Source of the DNA: Butyrivibrio sp. UBA3740
Lineage (GTDB): Bacteria; Bacillota; Clostridia; Lachnospirales; Lachnospiraceae
Assembly: GCA_002372465.1 (NCBI GenBank)
Contig: DFGW01000250.1
Location: 14,964-78,963 of the forward strand
Reading direction: 5' to 3'
DNA length: 64,000 nt
Part shown: in pieces, positions 43,567 to 52,663 of the stretch
Numbering within the stretch: position 1 is the stretch's first letter
Layout: the number at the start of each line of letters is the position of its first letter
Notes under the pieces: model-generated
The model's database searches: none
Seen by the model: only the letters and a program-made list of their open reading frames with translations
What the model was told of the DNA's origin: nothing
Translations under genes and position numbers: made by a program

Positions 43567-45990
43567 ATGAGTAAAAAATCTTTAGGAACAGTTCTTTTAG
43601 CATTAATAGGACTTATGGTGGTCCTGGGCGTGCTTGTCAGCAGGGGGCAGGGACGCTCCGGATCATTTGTTGTGGACAGAAATACCGCAGAGCAGATGAT
43701 GTCGGAAAAAGCCTGTGAAACTGAGCTTTTCCCTGACATCTATTTTGATGAGGAAAAGCTCTTTCTGGATGAGACCACAGGTACCTACTTCTATTCGCTG
43801 GTAGAGGGCTCTCCCACAGCATATGAGCCGGATATAAAGGCTGTTTCCACCATCGGAGAAAGCGATGCCGGGGAAAAGAACTTTAGGCCAAGGGTCTACT
43901 TCATAGACCACTCAATCACCGATGAACTCATTTCATCCAACACTCCCATTGAAATGCTTATATGCGATGATGAGAAGTACTGGAATTGTCAGCTTATATG
44001 TACGACTCTGCCCCTTATGAGCCTTGAGGTTCCTGAGGGGATAGGGGAAGTGGATGCACAGATGGAGATGACTCTTTTTGACAATGAGTCTGATGCAGCC
44101 ATGCGCCTTGTAACCTCCGGGGGAACAGTCAGGATCAGGGGAGGCTTATCAAGAGAATTCGCCAAGAATTCGTACAAATTGTCGCTTAGGACCGAGTCCG
44201 TTGGTAACAGCAAAAGATCCAATGACATCTCTCTTCTTGGGATGAGGAAGGATGATGACTGGATCTTAAACTGCCTCTACAACGACCATGAAAAGGTGAG
44301 GAACACCTTAAGCCATAACCTCTGGACCGACAGCTGTGGAACAGACAATTGCTACAATGTTGAGACCGGTGTTAAGTATAAGTATCTGGAGCTGTTTGTA
44401 AATGGCGAGTACAGAGGACTTTACACCCTGGGATATAAGCCGGATGAGAAGACCATGAATTCCCAGGCGCTAAAGGCCAATGAGGGAATCTACAAAAAAG
44501 AGTTTTACCATGTTGTGGGCTTTGAGACGGATTATCTGCAGGAGCCGATTTTTGATTACTACACAAGGATCGAAGAAAATGCCCATGATCCCCGGGTGCT
44601 AAAAAAGCTTATCGACTGGGACAATATCCTTGACTTCAATCTCTTTATGAATCTGGTTCAGGGTACCGACAATATGGAGCACAATTACTATGTGCTTCTG
44701 AAGGACACCGGGGACGGACCTAAGGGAATCTACATCCCCTGGGATCTGGACCTTTGCTGGGGCTTTGAATGGGCTGAGAATACCATTGCCAACACCGGAT
44801 TTTATGTGGTTCCGCCCTATGAGAACATTCTTTTCATAGATGATCCTCTGACCCAGCTTATGGCGGACTGTGACAAGGAGACCTATTCAAAACTATGTAA
44901 GAAATATCGCGAGCTGAGGGCTGGCGGATGGTCTGACGAGACTATCAATGATTTGATCGATGAGTATCAGGACGATATTTTCGGGTCCGGAGCCTATTAC
45001 AGGGACTGTGCAAAGTGGCCGGATGGCTGCTATGTTGAGGGACTTACATCCCTGGATAACTTCAGAGATTATGTAAATCAGAGACTTTCCTATATGGATT
45101 CATATATCGAAAGGCTTGAGACAGCTCTTTCTGACAACCAGTTCATCAATCAGAGCTATAAGTACGAGCACTGGGATGAATCCATTGTGGGAGTTGAGAT
45201 CAATGACAAGAGTCTTTTGGAGGATCCTGAATACCTGGAGTTTTTTGAGTATATGGGAATTGATCCTTCAAAAGTGAACGAGGACATCAAGTACATCGTA
45301 TGCAAGCCCGGGGAGAAAAAAGCTGAATATATCGACAGCTCTTTTGCTGAAGACGACAGCCTTGAAACTGAGTTTGGACGTGTGACTTTAGAGCGGGAAG
45401 ATATGGACTATGACTACGAGGAAGACGTATCGCTCCTTATAGACGGCGTTCATTATATGATCTCTTCGCCCATAGATCCTGAGCCTTTGACTGTTTCTGT
45501 GGCCTATGGGGACAGAGCTGTGGAGATGTACATGAAGTCTTCATACAAGGTCAAGGCAAAGCCTGAAGATATCCCAAGTATTAACATCTGGCTCAGATAC
45601 CTGGATAATCTGGCGGGGAAAGTTCTATTGCAGGTAAATGACACGGGAATTGCCGGCATTGACCCTGATACCTTCCTGTCACAGTTTGATCTGGATCTGG
45701 CAGGCTATGGCTCTGTTGCTGAGGCACTTAAGGATAACCAGGCGATTACTTTCCTTTTGGAGGGGAAGTCAGGCGCAGGTTATCTTGTCAAAGACCCTTA
45801 CGTGAATGGTACTTATCTGGAAACCCCTATTGGAAGCTACGCCTATTATGAGGGTGAAAGTGGCTATGGTATCTACATCGATGGCGTAGAGTGCGTCACA
45901 GGCTCTTTTGACGAGGAGAGAGAACCTGTAAGTATCAGAGTCTTCAATGAGGATTGGACGCAGGAGACTGATCAGTTTGTCCCTGAGTGA
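43567..45990 (+). CDS. CotH-family protein kinase, exported
   Basis: An 807-residue protein with an N-terminal signal or membrane anchor (about 4-24), so the rest is outside the cell. The CotH kinase domain spans about 180-510. It includes 'RIRGGLSREFAKNSYKLSL', 'DWILNCLYNDHEKVRNTLSHNLW', 'YLELFVNGEYRGLYTL', and the metal-binding 'IPWDLDLCWGFEW' with Asp393 and Asp395. About 300 residues of beta-rich C-terminal region follow. CotH phosphorylates serines of spore-coat proteins in Bacillus; relatives in non-spore contexts have unknown targets. Here the partners are a VTC protein and DUF4956. Serine/acid-rich exported proteins nearby (40688-41917 and 57302-64000) are possible substrates, which is a guess. 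Confidence 0.87.
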   Translation: MSKKSLGTVLLALIGLMVVLGVLVSRGQGRSGSFVVDRNTAEQMMSEKACETELFPDIYFDEEKLFLDETTGTYFYSLVEGSPTAYEPDIKAVSTIGESDAGEKNFRPRVYFIDHSITDELISSNTPIEMLICDDEKYWNCQLICTTLPLMSLEVPEGIGEVDAQMEMTLFDNESDAAMRLVTSGGTVRIRGGLSREFAKNSYKLSLRTESVGNSKRSNDISLLGMRKDDDWILNCLYNDHEKVRNTLSHNLWTDSCGTDNCYNVETGVKYKYLELFVNGEYRGLYTLGYKPDEKTMNSQALKANEGIYKKEFYHVVGFETDYLQEPIFDYYTRIEENAHDPRVLKKLIDWDNILDFNLFMNLVQGTDNMEHNYYVLLKDTGDGPKGIYIPWDLDLCWGFEWAENTIANTGFYVVPPYENILFIDDPLTQLMADCDKETYSKLCKKYRELRAGGWSDETINDLIDEYQDDIFGSGAYYRDCAKWPDGCYVEGLTSLDNFRDYVNQRLSYMDSYIERLETALSDNQFINQSYKYEHWDESIVGVEINDKSLLEDPEYLEFFEYMGIDPSKVNEDIKYIVCKPGEKKAEYIDSSFAEDDSLETEFGRVTLEREDMDYDYEEDVSLLIDGVHYMISSPIDPEPLTVSVAYGDRAVEMYMKSSYKVKAKPEDIPSINIWLRYLDNLAGKVLLQVNDTGIAGIDPDTFLSQFDLDLAGYGSVAEALKDNQAITFLLEGKSGAGYLVKDPYVNGTYLETPIGSYAYYEGESGYGIYIDGVECVTGSFDEEREPVSIRVFNEDWTQETDQFVPE

Positions 45991-46007
45991 TATTTGGTGC
46001 GGTTTAG

Positions 46008-46036
46008 TTGAAGATTAGCCTTCATTAAGGTATACT
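46008..46036 (+). promoter_or_regulatory. promoter of the UGM-like flavoenzyme gene
   Basis: TTGAAG (-35), exactly 17 bases, TATACT (-10). The leader is about 38 bases, with AGGAAGGA eight bases before the ATG. Confidence 0.72.
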
Positions 46037-46080
46037 TACTTATGTTTATATGATTAACATCATCAGGAAGGACGAGTGTA

Positions 46081-47658
46081 ATGAAGAAAGCACTTATTAT
46101 AGGAGCCGGTCCTGCGGGACTGACAGCTGCGTACGAGCTTTTGTCCAAGTCTAAGGATTATGAGGTTGTGGTTTTTGAGGAGACCGATAAGTTCGGTGGA
46201 ATCTCAAGAACTGTTGATTACAAGGGCAACCGTATGGACATGGGTGGTCACAGATTTTTCAGTAAGGTTCCCGAGGTAAACGAATGGTGGGAGAAGATGC
46301 TTCCTCAGCAGGGATCTGATGCTTATGATTACAAGATTCTTGGCACACAGATCCAGATGAATCAGGGTGGTCCTGATCCCGAGAAGGAAGACAGGGTTAT
46401 GCTGAAAAGGCACCGTGTTTCCCGTATTCTTTTCGACTCTAAATTCTATGATTATCCTATTTCCTTAAAGGCGGAGACCTTCAAGAACTTTGGTCTTCTC
46501 ACGACCCTTAAGGTTGGCTTTTCTTACATGGCTTCTGTGTTCCACAAAAGGCCTGAGGACAATCTTGAGAACCTTTATATCAACAACTTTGGTAAGAAGC
46601 TGTACTCCATGTTCTTTGAGTATTACACTGAGAATCTTTGGGGCAGACACCCAAGTGAGATCGATGCATCCTGGGGTAAGCAAAGAACCAAGGGCCTTTC
46701 CATCTTCGGTATCATCAGAGATTATCTTGGAAGACTCTTTAAGGTTAAGAACCGCAAGGTCAATACATCCCTTATCGAGGAGTTCAAATATCCAAAGCTT
46801 GGTCCGGGACAGCTCTGGGACGTTACAGCTGACGAGATCAGGAACCTTGGCGGAACCATCATAATGGATGCCAGGGTTACAGGTATTCACAAGGATGGAG
46901 ATCATGTTACAGGTGTAACTTACGTTCAGGATGGAAAAGAGATAAAGATGGACGGAGACGTTGTCATCAGCTCCATGCCAATAAAAGACCTTGTAGCAGG
47001 AATGAATGATGTTCCATCAGATCCTGTAAGGATTGCAGCAGGACTTCCTTATCGTGATTACATGACTCTTGGAGTTCTTGTTCCCAAGCTTAACCTTAAG
47101 AACAAGACCAATATCAAGACAATTGGCAATATCGTGCCCGACAACTGGGTTTACGTTCAGGACAGAACCGTTAAGATGGGACGTTTCCAGATTTACAACA
47201 ACTGGTCTCCCTATCTGGTAAAAGACCTTGAGCACACAGTTTGGGTTGGTCTTGAGTATTTCTGTTTCGAGGGCGATTCCATGTGGAATATGACAGAGGA
47301 TGAATTTGCCAAGATGGCCATCGATGAGATGGTTAAGCTTAAGCTCATCAACAGTGCATCCGAAGTAATCGATTATCATATGGAACGCGTTAAAAAAGCT
47401 TATCCTGCTTACTTTGACACCTATGATGAGATGGACAAGCTGGTGGCTTACCTCAACACCATCGACAATCTGTATTGCGTAGGACGTAACGGTCAGCACA
47501 GATATAACAACATTGACCACTCCATGTGCACCTCCTTTGAGGTTGTTAAGAACATTCTTAGTGGAGCTACAGACCGGAGCAATATCTGGAATGTCAACAC
47601 AGAGGAAGAGTACCACGAATCTTCCAGTGAAGAAGACGACAGCGTTGAGATCGACTAA
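46081..47658 (+). CDS. UDP-galactopyranose mutase-like FAD/NAD(P) oxidoreductase
   Basis: A 525-residue flavoprotein. It starts with the dinucleotide motif '[17 protein letters not shown]', then '[31 protein letters not shown]', seen in two adjoining blocks. The His in 'GGHRFF' and '[21 protein letters not shown]' resemble UDP-galactopyranose mutase and protoporphyrinogen-oxidase-like enzymes found in capsule loci. The C-terminus has '[18 protein letters not shown]', the final flavin-binding block. It could ring-contract or otherwise isomerise a nucleotide sugar; classic mutases are shorter (about 370-400 residues), so the substrate may differ. It is a single-gene unit with its own promoter and terminator. 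Confidence 0.78.
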   Translation: MKKALIIGAGPAGLTAAYELLSKSKDYEVVVFEETDKFGGISRTVDYKGNRMDMGGHRFFSKVPEVNEWWEKMLPQQGSDAYDYKILGTQIQMNQGGPDPEKEDRVMLKRHRVSRILFDSKFYDYPISLKAETFKNFGLLTTLKVGFSYMASVFHKRPEDNLENLYINNFGKKLYSMFFEYYTENLWGRHPSEIDASWGKQRTKGLSIFGIIRDYLGRLFKVKNRKVNTSLIEEFKYPKLGPGQLWDVTADEIRNLGGTIIMDARVTGIHKDGDHVTGVTYVQDGKEIKMDGDVVISSMPIKDLVAGMNDVPSDPVRIAAGLPYRDYMTLGVLVPKLNLKNKTNIKTIGNIVPDNWVYVQDRTVKMGRFQIYNNWSPYLVKDLEHTVWVGLEYFCFEGDSMWNMTEDEFAKMAIDEMVKLKLINSASEVIDYHMERVKKAYPAYFDTYDEMDKLVAYLNTIDNLYCVGRNGQHRYNNIDHSMCTSFEVVKNILSGATDRSNIWNVNTEEEYHESSSEEDDSVEID

Positions 47659-47675
47659 ATAAATAACAAAAGATT

Positions 47676-47707
47676 TGCGGTGCACTTTTTCTGCACCGCA
47701 GTTTTTT
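47676..47707 (+). terminator. rho-independent terminator of the UGM-like gene
   Basis: A perfect 9-bp stem TGCGGTGCA / TGCACCGCA with a 7-base loop, then six Ts. Confidence 0.92.
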
Positions 47708-47749
47708 AGTATGAATTTGTTGTACAGATTAAGCTTTGTGTGAGGATTT

Positions 47750-49141
47750 ATGGGTTTTACAAGCTTTAGTTTTCTGATCTTTCTGCCGGTGGTTGTACTG
47801 GTAAACTTCATTATGCCGCGTAAGATGCGCTATGTATGGCTTTTTGTTACCAGCATGGTCTTCTATTTGTGCGTGGATCTTAAGGCGTCTTGGGTTCTGG
47901 CAGTGACCATTGTTCTTACCTATGTGGAGGGACTTCTTATTGGGAAGGCAGTCGGCCTTAAGGCTCTTTTGTTTGTAAGTATTGCCGCTGATGTGGCGCT
48001 TCTTTTGGTGGTTCGGGCAGGAACTGTTCTTGGAGCAGTCGGTATTTCTTTTTACATGTTAAAGGCCATCAGCTATCTGATTGATGTTTATCGAGGTGAT
48101 GTCAGGGCTGAGAAGAACTTCGTTAAGCTTGCCCTGTTTGTATCCTTCTTCACTCAGATCGTATCAGGCCCTATAGAGAGGGCAAGGAACATGCTCCCTC
48201 AGTTTAGCTATCCCATGAGTGTGGACTATGATCTTTTAAGGGACGGACTTCTTGAGATGCTCTGGGGTTATATCCTGAAGCTGGTCCTTGCAGACAGACT
48301 GGCCATTTTTGTTAAAACCGTTTACGACAATCCACAGGTTCAGCCCGGAACCATTGTGTTCCTGGCAACCCTTTTCTATACATTCGAGATCTATTGCGAC
48401 TTCGCGGGCTATTCCCACATTGCCATCGGAGCGTCAAGAATCCTTGGCATTGATGTCATGAAGAACTTTGACAGCCCCTACATGTCAGGCTCAATTGCGG
48501 AGTTCTGGAGAAGATGGCATATTTCCTTGTCCGGATGGCTTAGAGACTACATTTACATTCCCCTTGGTGGCAACAGGAAAGGCACCGTAAGGAAGTATCT
48601 GAACATCCTTATCGTCTTTGCTGTCAGCGGCATCTGGCATGGAACAGCCCTGACTTTCCTTGTGTGGGGCCTGCTTCACGCGGTTTATCAGATAATCGGC
48701 TACATCCTGCAGCCCATAAGGGACAAGTGCGTGGAAATATTAAAGGTCAGGAGAGAATCCTTTTCCCACAGGAGTATCAAGGTTGTTTTTACCTTCCTTC
48801 TTGTGAATACAGCCTGGGTGTTCTTCAGAGCTGAGGACCTTCCGAAAGCTCTTTTGATCCTGAAAAAGAGCTGTGAATTCACTCCCTGGGTGTTCTCCGA
48901 AGGGACCATCTATCAGCTGGGACTTAACAGAGCCAACATGGGGCTGGTTCTTCTGGGAATTCTGGCACTGATAATTGTTGATGTTTTGGGGTATCTGGAC
49001 ATTGAATTCAGGGACAAGATCATGAGTCAGGGAATCTGGCTTCGCTGGATCATAATGATCTTCGGGGTGCTTTTGGTGCTTGTCTGCGGAGTCTGGGGAC
49101 CGGGGTACGATGCAGGAAGCTTTATCTATCAGCAATTCTGA
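47750..49141 (+). CDS. MBOAT family O-acyltransferase (AlgI/DltB-like)
   Basis: A 463-residue protein with about eleven membrane segments. The family blocks are 'GISFYMLKAISYLIDVYRG', 'FTQIVSGPIERARNMLPQF', 'CDFAGYSHIAIGASRILG', 'EFWRRWHISLSGWLRDYIYIPLGG' and 'SGIWHGTALTFLVWG'. The His in the last block is the catalytic one. It moves an acyl group, usually acetyl, across the membrane toward a polysaccharide or teichoic acid. The next gene encodes an SGNH protein, matching the AlgI-AlgJ/X or DltB-DltD pairing. I see no clear promoter in the 42-bp gap after the preceding terminator, though one must be close. Confidence 0.92.
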   Translation: MGFTSFSFLIFLPVVVLVNFIMPRKMRYVWLFVTSMVFYLCVDLKASWVLAVTIVLTYVEGLLIGKAVGLKALLFVSIAADVALLLVVRAGTVLGAVGISFYMLKAISYLIDVYRGDVRAEKNFVKLALFVSFFTQIVSGPIERARNMLPQFSYPMSVDYDLLRDGLLEMLWGYILKLVLADRLAIFVKTVYDNPQVQPGTIVFLATLFYTFEIYCDFAGYSHIAIGASRILGIDVMKNFDSPYMSGSIAEFWRRWHISLSGWLRDYIYIPLGGNRKGTVRKYLNILIVFAVSGIWHGTALTFLVWGLLHAVYQIIGYILQPIRDKCVEILKVRRESFSHRSIKVVFTFLLVNTAWVFFRAEDLPKALLILKKSCEFTPWVFSEGTIYQLGLNRANMGLVLLGILALIIVDVLGYLDIEFRDKIMSQGIWLRWIIMIFGVLLVLVCGVWGPGYDAGSFIYQQF

Positions 49142-49149
49142 GGTTTTGA

Positions 49150-50640
49150 ATGAAGACTAGGGTTTTAAATATACTAAAATCAATATTGTTTCTTTTGGTG
49201 CTTGGGGTTTGCATTGGGGCGGCAATCCTTCTGGTTCGAAGAAAGGACAGTCAGTACAAGTACGCAGACTTTTTTGACAAGGCCCGGCAGGATCAGATCG
49301 ATGTACTGTTCATTGGATCTTCTCATGTGATAAATGCAATGAACCCGGCGGTTCTCTACGGCGAGTATGGCATCACCTCTTACAACATGGGGGGTCACGG
49401 ATCTGTGATGCAGGCTACCTACTGGGAGCTTCTCGAGGCGCTTCAGTACTGCAGACCCAAGTATGTGGTTGTGGATACTTTCCTGATGCAGAAGGACTAC
49501 AAGTACCTGGACGTGATGTATGAGGATTCCACGCAGGAAGAGAGGGATTCCTCCATCGACCAGCTTCATTTGAACATGGATGTCTGGCCGCTTAATAAGC
49601 TGAAGATAGCAGCCATAGAGGATCTTATTCAGGACAGGGCTATACAGAAGGAATTTCTTTTTGATTTCCTGGTATATCACAGCAGGTGGGATGAGCTGAA
49701 CGGAAATGACTACAAAGCTCTCACAGGAAGCGCGGACAGGAACGAGCTGTTTGGTGCCGAGATGAGATATGGCATTGAGCTTACTCCGGGGATTTATCCA
49801 AATCCTGAGGACGACAGTGGACTTGGCGGAGAGACTGTTGGCGAGGAGTATCTTCGCAAGATCATTGACGAGTGTCAGAGAAACGATATCGGAGTGATCA
49901 CCACATTCCTTACCTGCTCTGCTACTACTGATGATAAAAGAGTCATGGACAGCGCCAGGATAATTTCCGAATCTTACGATGTTCCCTTTATTAATATGCA
50001 GGATCTGGGAGTTGTTGATCTTTACACGGATATGAACGACACAGGTCACATGAATGCTCTTGGCTCTATAAAGGCTACCAAGTATATCGGACAGATCCTT
50101 TCCGATACCGGAGCCTTTGAGGACCACAGAGGGGATGAGGCCTATGATGACTGGCAGGAGAAATCAGATGCCTTCAGGCGGACAATTTATGACCTGGCTG
50201 TTTCTTCTGACAGTATCTATCAGCAGCTTAATTACCTCTCTGAGGGAGATGTGAGCTGTATAGTGTATATAAATGATGGCTCCCAGGCCCTGGGTGACAA
50301 TCTGATCCAGAGACTGATCCATAATTACACCAATTCCCCAACAATCTACCACACGGATGGTCCCTATATCATGGTAAGAGATGTTGGCAGTGGCAGCGTC
50401 TATGAGGCAAGCGAGAAAAAGAACCTGGAGGGCATAGAGACAGCCATGGGTACCATGTATTACTACCCGGTGGAGCATCTGTTCAGGCTCTTGTACTCTG
50501 AGGAGAACCCTGAGGAAAACTTACTCTATGATGATTCGAAGATTGATTATGACATACAGATCATAACTTATGACAGTGAGTCCGGAGAAGTCTTAAGCCA
50601 CGAGTACTACAGGTCTTACGGAAGTAAATATGAGAAGTGA
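49150..50640 (+). CDS. SGNH/GDSL-like acyl-transfer partner of the MBOAT protein
   Basis: A 496-residue membrane-anchored extracellular protein. One N-terminal hydrophobic segment (about 9-28) leads into an SGNH fold with block I 'VLFIGSSHVINAMNP' (Ser nucleophile, about 55-60) and 'YNMGGHGSVMQATYWEL'. The later block 'DTGHMNALGSIKATKYIG' supplies the His. The layout resembles DltD and AlgX-type proteins that finish acyl transfer to the glycan. It is 8 bp from the MBOAT gene. The C-terminal 120 residues form an extra domain I do not recognise. Confidence 0.82.
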   Translation: MKTRVLNILKSILFLLVLGVCIGAAILLVRRKDSQYKYADFFDKARQDQIDVLFIGSSHVINAMNPAVLYGEYGITSYNMGGHGSVMQATYWELLEALQYCRPKYVVVDTFLMQKDYKYLDVMYEDSTQEERDSSIDQLHLNMDVWPLNKLKIAAIEDLIQDRAIQKEFLFDFLVYHSRWDELNGNDYKALTGSADRNELFGAEMRYGIELTPGIYPNPEDDSGLGGETVGEEYLRKIIDECQRNDIGVITTFLTCSATTDDKRVMDSARIISESYDVPFINMQDLGVVDLYTDMNDTGHMNALGSIKATKYIGQILSDTGAFEDHRGDEAYDDWQEKSDAFRRTIYDLAVSSDSIYQQLNYLSEGDVSCIVYINDGSQALGDNLIQRLIHNYTNSPTIYHTDGPYIMVRDVGSGSVYEASEKKNLEGIETAMGTMYYYPVEHLFRLLYSEENPEENLLYDDSKIDYDIQIITYDSESGEVLSHEYYRSYGSKYEK

Positions 50641-50696
50641 GGAGCTTTGGTTCCAAAAAAGTTCGGGATAACCCGGAAGAAATATGGAGGTTTTAT

Positions 50697-51314
50697 ATGA
50701 GTGAGAATGTTTGCATAGTTGGAATCGCCGGTGGTACAGCATCCGGAAAAACTACTATTGTAAGGAAGATAAAAGAAAAGTTCGGTGATGACATTGCTGT
50801 TATCAACCATGACTCCTATTACAAGGCACATGATGATCTTTCCTATGAGGACAGAAGCCGTCTTAACTACGACCATCCTGAGTCCTTTGATACTGATCTC
50901 ATGATCGCGGATGTTAAGAAACTCAGGAACAATGAGGCTATCGATATGCCTGTTTATGATTACACTATTCATAACAGGTCTGATGCCACTGTTCATGTGG
51001 TGCCTAAAAAAGTCATCATACTAGAGGGAATTCTGATCCTGGAGAGCAAAGAGCTTCGTGATCTTATGGATATTAAGGTGTTTGTTGATACCGATGCCGA
51101 CGAGAGGCTTATGCGAAGAATCCGTCGTGATATGCAGGAGAGAGCAAGAAGCATTGAGTCAATCCTGACACAGTACCGCGAGACCGTTAAGCCCATGCAC
51201 GAGCAGTTTGTTGAGCCCAGCAAGAAGTATGCTGACATCATCATTCCACGTGGAGGAGAAAACACAACCGGTATCAGCATTCTTCAGGAGCACCTGAATC
51301 TTATGATGAAGTAA
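50697..51314 (+). CDS. udk: uridine kinase
   Basis: A 205-residue cytosolic enzyme that phosphorylates uridine and cytidine to their monophosphates. Walker A 'GGTASGKTT' lies near 10-18, followed by 'VINHDSYYKAHDDLSYEDR', 'NYDHPESFDTDL', 'MPVYDYTIHNRSD' and 'ILEGILIL'. All are standard Udk blocks. The ATG at 50697 has TGGAGG six bases upstream; an in-frame GTG at 50637 overlapping the previous stop would add 20 unrelated residues. Its place among acyl transfer and membrane proteins is unexpected. It may simply be co-transcribed, or it may help supply UTP for UDP-sugars. Confidence 0.95.
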   Translation: MSENVCIVGIAGGTASGKTTIVRKIKEKFGDDIAVINHDSYYKAHDDLSYEDRSRLNYDHPESFDTDLMIADVKKLRNNEAIDMPVYDYTIHNRSDATVHVVPKKVIILEGILILESKELRDLMDIKVFVDTDADERLMRRIRRDMQERARSIESILTQYRETVKPMHEQFVEPSKKYADIIIPRGGENTTGISILQEHLNLMMK

Positions 51315-51340
51315 TTATCCACAAGGATTGAGGAAATTAT

Positions 51341-52630
51341 ATGATTGTTGTTTCTGTACTGCAGATCCTGCTTTGGGTGCTGGTTGTGCCCATGTGTACA
51401 GGACTTGCCTTCAACTTCATATTGCCAAGAGCCAGAAGGTCAGTAGGGATTACCTTTATACTTGGATTTCTGGTGTATATGGGCGTCTTTGAGGTGATAG
51501 CGATCTATTGCATGACCAGTATCGTTTATGGCGCCTTTGACAGCTGCAGAAATACTTTTGCTGTGGTTTCTCTGCTTCTGGCGGTGGCGGGTATTCTAAG
51601 AAGCGTTATGGCTCTGCTGCGCAGTAAGACCGGGAGGGATTATCTGGTGCTGTTTCCGGGAGAAGCCCATGCTGATATACAGGATATCTTAAGCCCCAGA
51701 TCTGACCTTAGGATGTTTAAGGTTAACTATCCCAGGGAAAGCATGATATACTGGGGAATCTTCTTTGCAATCATGGCTTTTCAGATGGTAATGTCAGTTG
51801 TAATGGCAAGCTTTGACGGCGACGATGCCTACTATGTTGTTGAGTCTCTTTTGGCGCAACAGGCCGGAGTTATGAATACTATTTTGCCATATACAGGGAC
51901 TTCTACTTCTCTGGACATAAGGCACGCTCTGGCAGTGATCACCATGTGGATCGCTTTTGTGGCTAAACAGAGCGGCATTCATGCCACCATCCTTTCTCAC
52001 TCAGTGATCCCTTTGTTTGTTATTCCTTTGGTCTATCTTGTTTATGTGGAGATAGGAAGAATTCTTTTCAGGGAAAGACAACCGGTTATTCCGGTGTTTA
52101 TGATAATAGTTTCTTTGCTTCTGATGTTTGGCAACGTTTCGATATATACCCCGGCAACGTTCTTCCTTATGAGAACCTGGCAGGGAAAGGCTCTGGTGGC
52201 AAACCTGGTATTCCCGATGATATTCTGGATGTTCCTGTGGATGATGGAGGACGTGAAGCGGGGCGGTAACAGGGTCAATCCTGTTGACAGGGAAGTAAAA
52301 GAGATGGGCATCAGGCTCGATTTTGTGGCTGGTAACAGGAATGGTGATGACGGAACCTTAAGAGAAAGTACAAACCCTGTTGTAATGCGCTACAGGAAGC
52401 TGGCATCATGGCGTGTTCTGATGGCACCCTGGGCCATGCTCTGGTTTATCAATATGCTTTCAGGTGTCTGCAGTTCACTGGGGGTAATATTTGGAAGCGC
52501 ACTGATAGCTCTTTTAACCCTTATAATGCTGTTCTATTCAAAGAGGATAACGGTTCTGGTTGGAGCTATTTTGTGCGTTATACCTAACCTTGTGTATTTG
52601 GGAATTTATTTTTCAATGTTTTTCGCCTAG
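51341..52630 (+). CDS. DUF6077-type membrane protein, possibly the N-terminal half only
   Basis: A 429-residue protein with about ten hydrophobic segments and no C-terminal soluble domain. It contains 'ASFDGDDAYYVVESLLAQQ' (about 148-166), an acidic outer loop as in GT-C glycosyltransferases, and 'LMRTWQGKALVANLVFPMIFW', a pattern I associate with DUF6077 proteins. It ends directly after the membrane helix 'LVYLGIYFSMFFA'. Relatives as I remember them are longer, with a further membrane and soluble portion. The small protein at 56214-56999 looks like that missing part. Function unknown, probably in cell-surface glycan transfer. Confidence 0.68.
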   Translation: MIVVSVLQILLWVLVVPMCTGLAFNFILPRARRSVGITFILGFLVYMGVFEVIAIYCMTSIVYGAFDSCRNTFAVVSLLLAVAGILRSVMALLRSKTGRDYLVLFPGEAHADIQDILSPRSDLRMFKVNYPRESMIYWGIFFAIMAFQMVMSVVMASFDGDDAYYVVESLLAQQAGVMNTILPYTGTSTSLDIRHALAVITMWIAFVAKQSGIHATILSHSVIPLFVIPLVYLVYVEIGRILFRERQPVIPVFMIIVSLLLMFGNVSIYTPATFFLMRTWQGKALVANLVFPMIFWMFLWMMEDVKRGGNRVNPVDREVKEMGIRLDFVAGNRNGDDGTLRESTNPVVMRYRKLASWRVLMAPWAMLWFINMLSGVCSSLGVIFGSALIALLTLIMLFYSKRITVLVGAILCVIPNLVYLGIYFSMFFA

Positions 52631-52663
52631 AGGGTAAACAATAGAAATTGGAGTGTGTGTATT

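Noticed and set aside
49180-50127. Minus-strand open frame of about 315 codons across the SGNH gene
   Set aside because: Antisense to a well-supported coding region; the translation has no domain signature.
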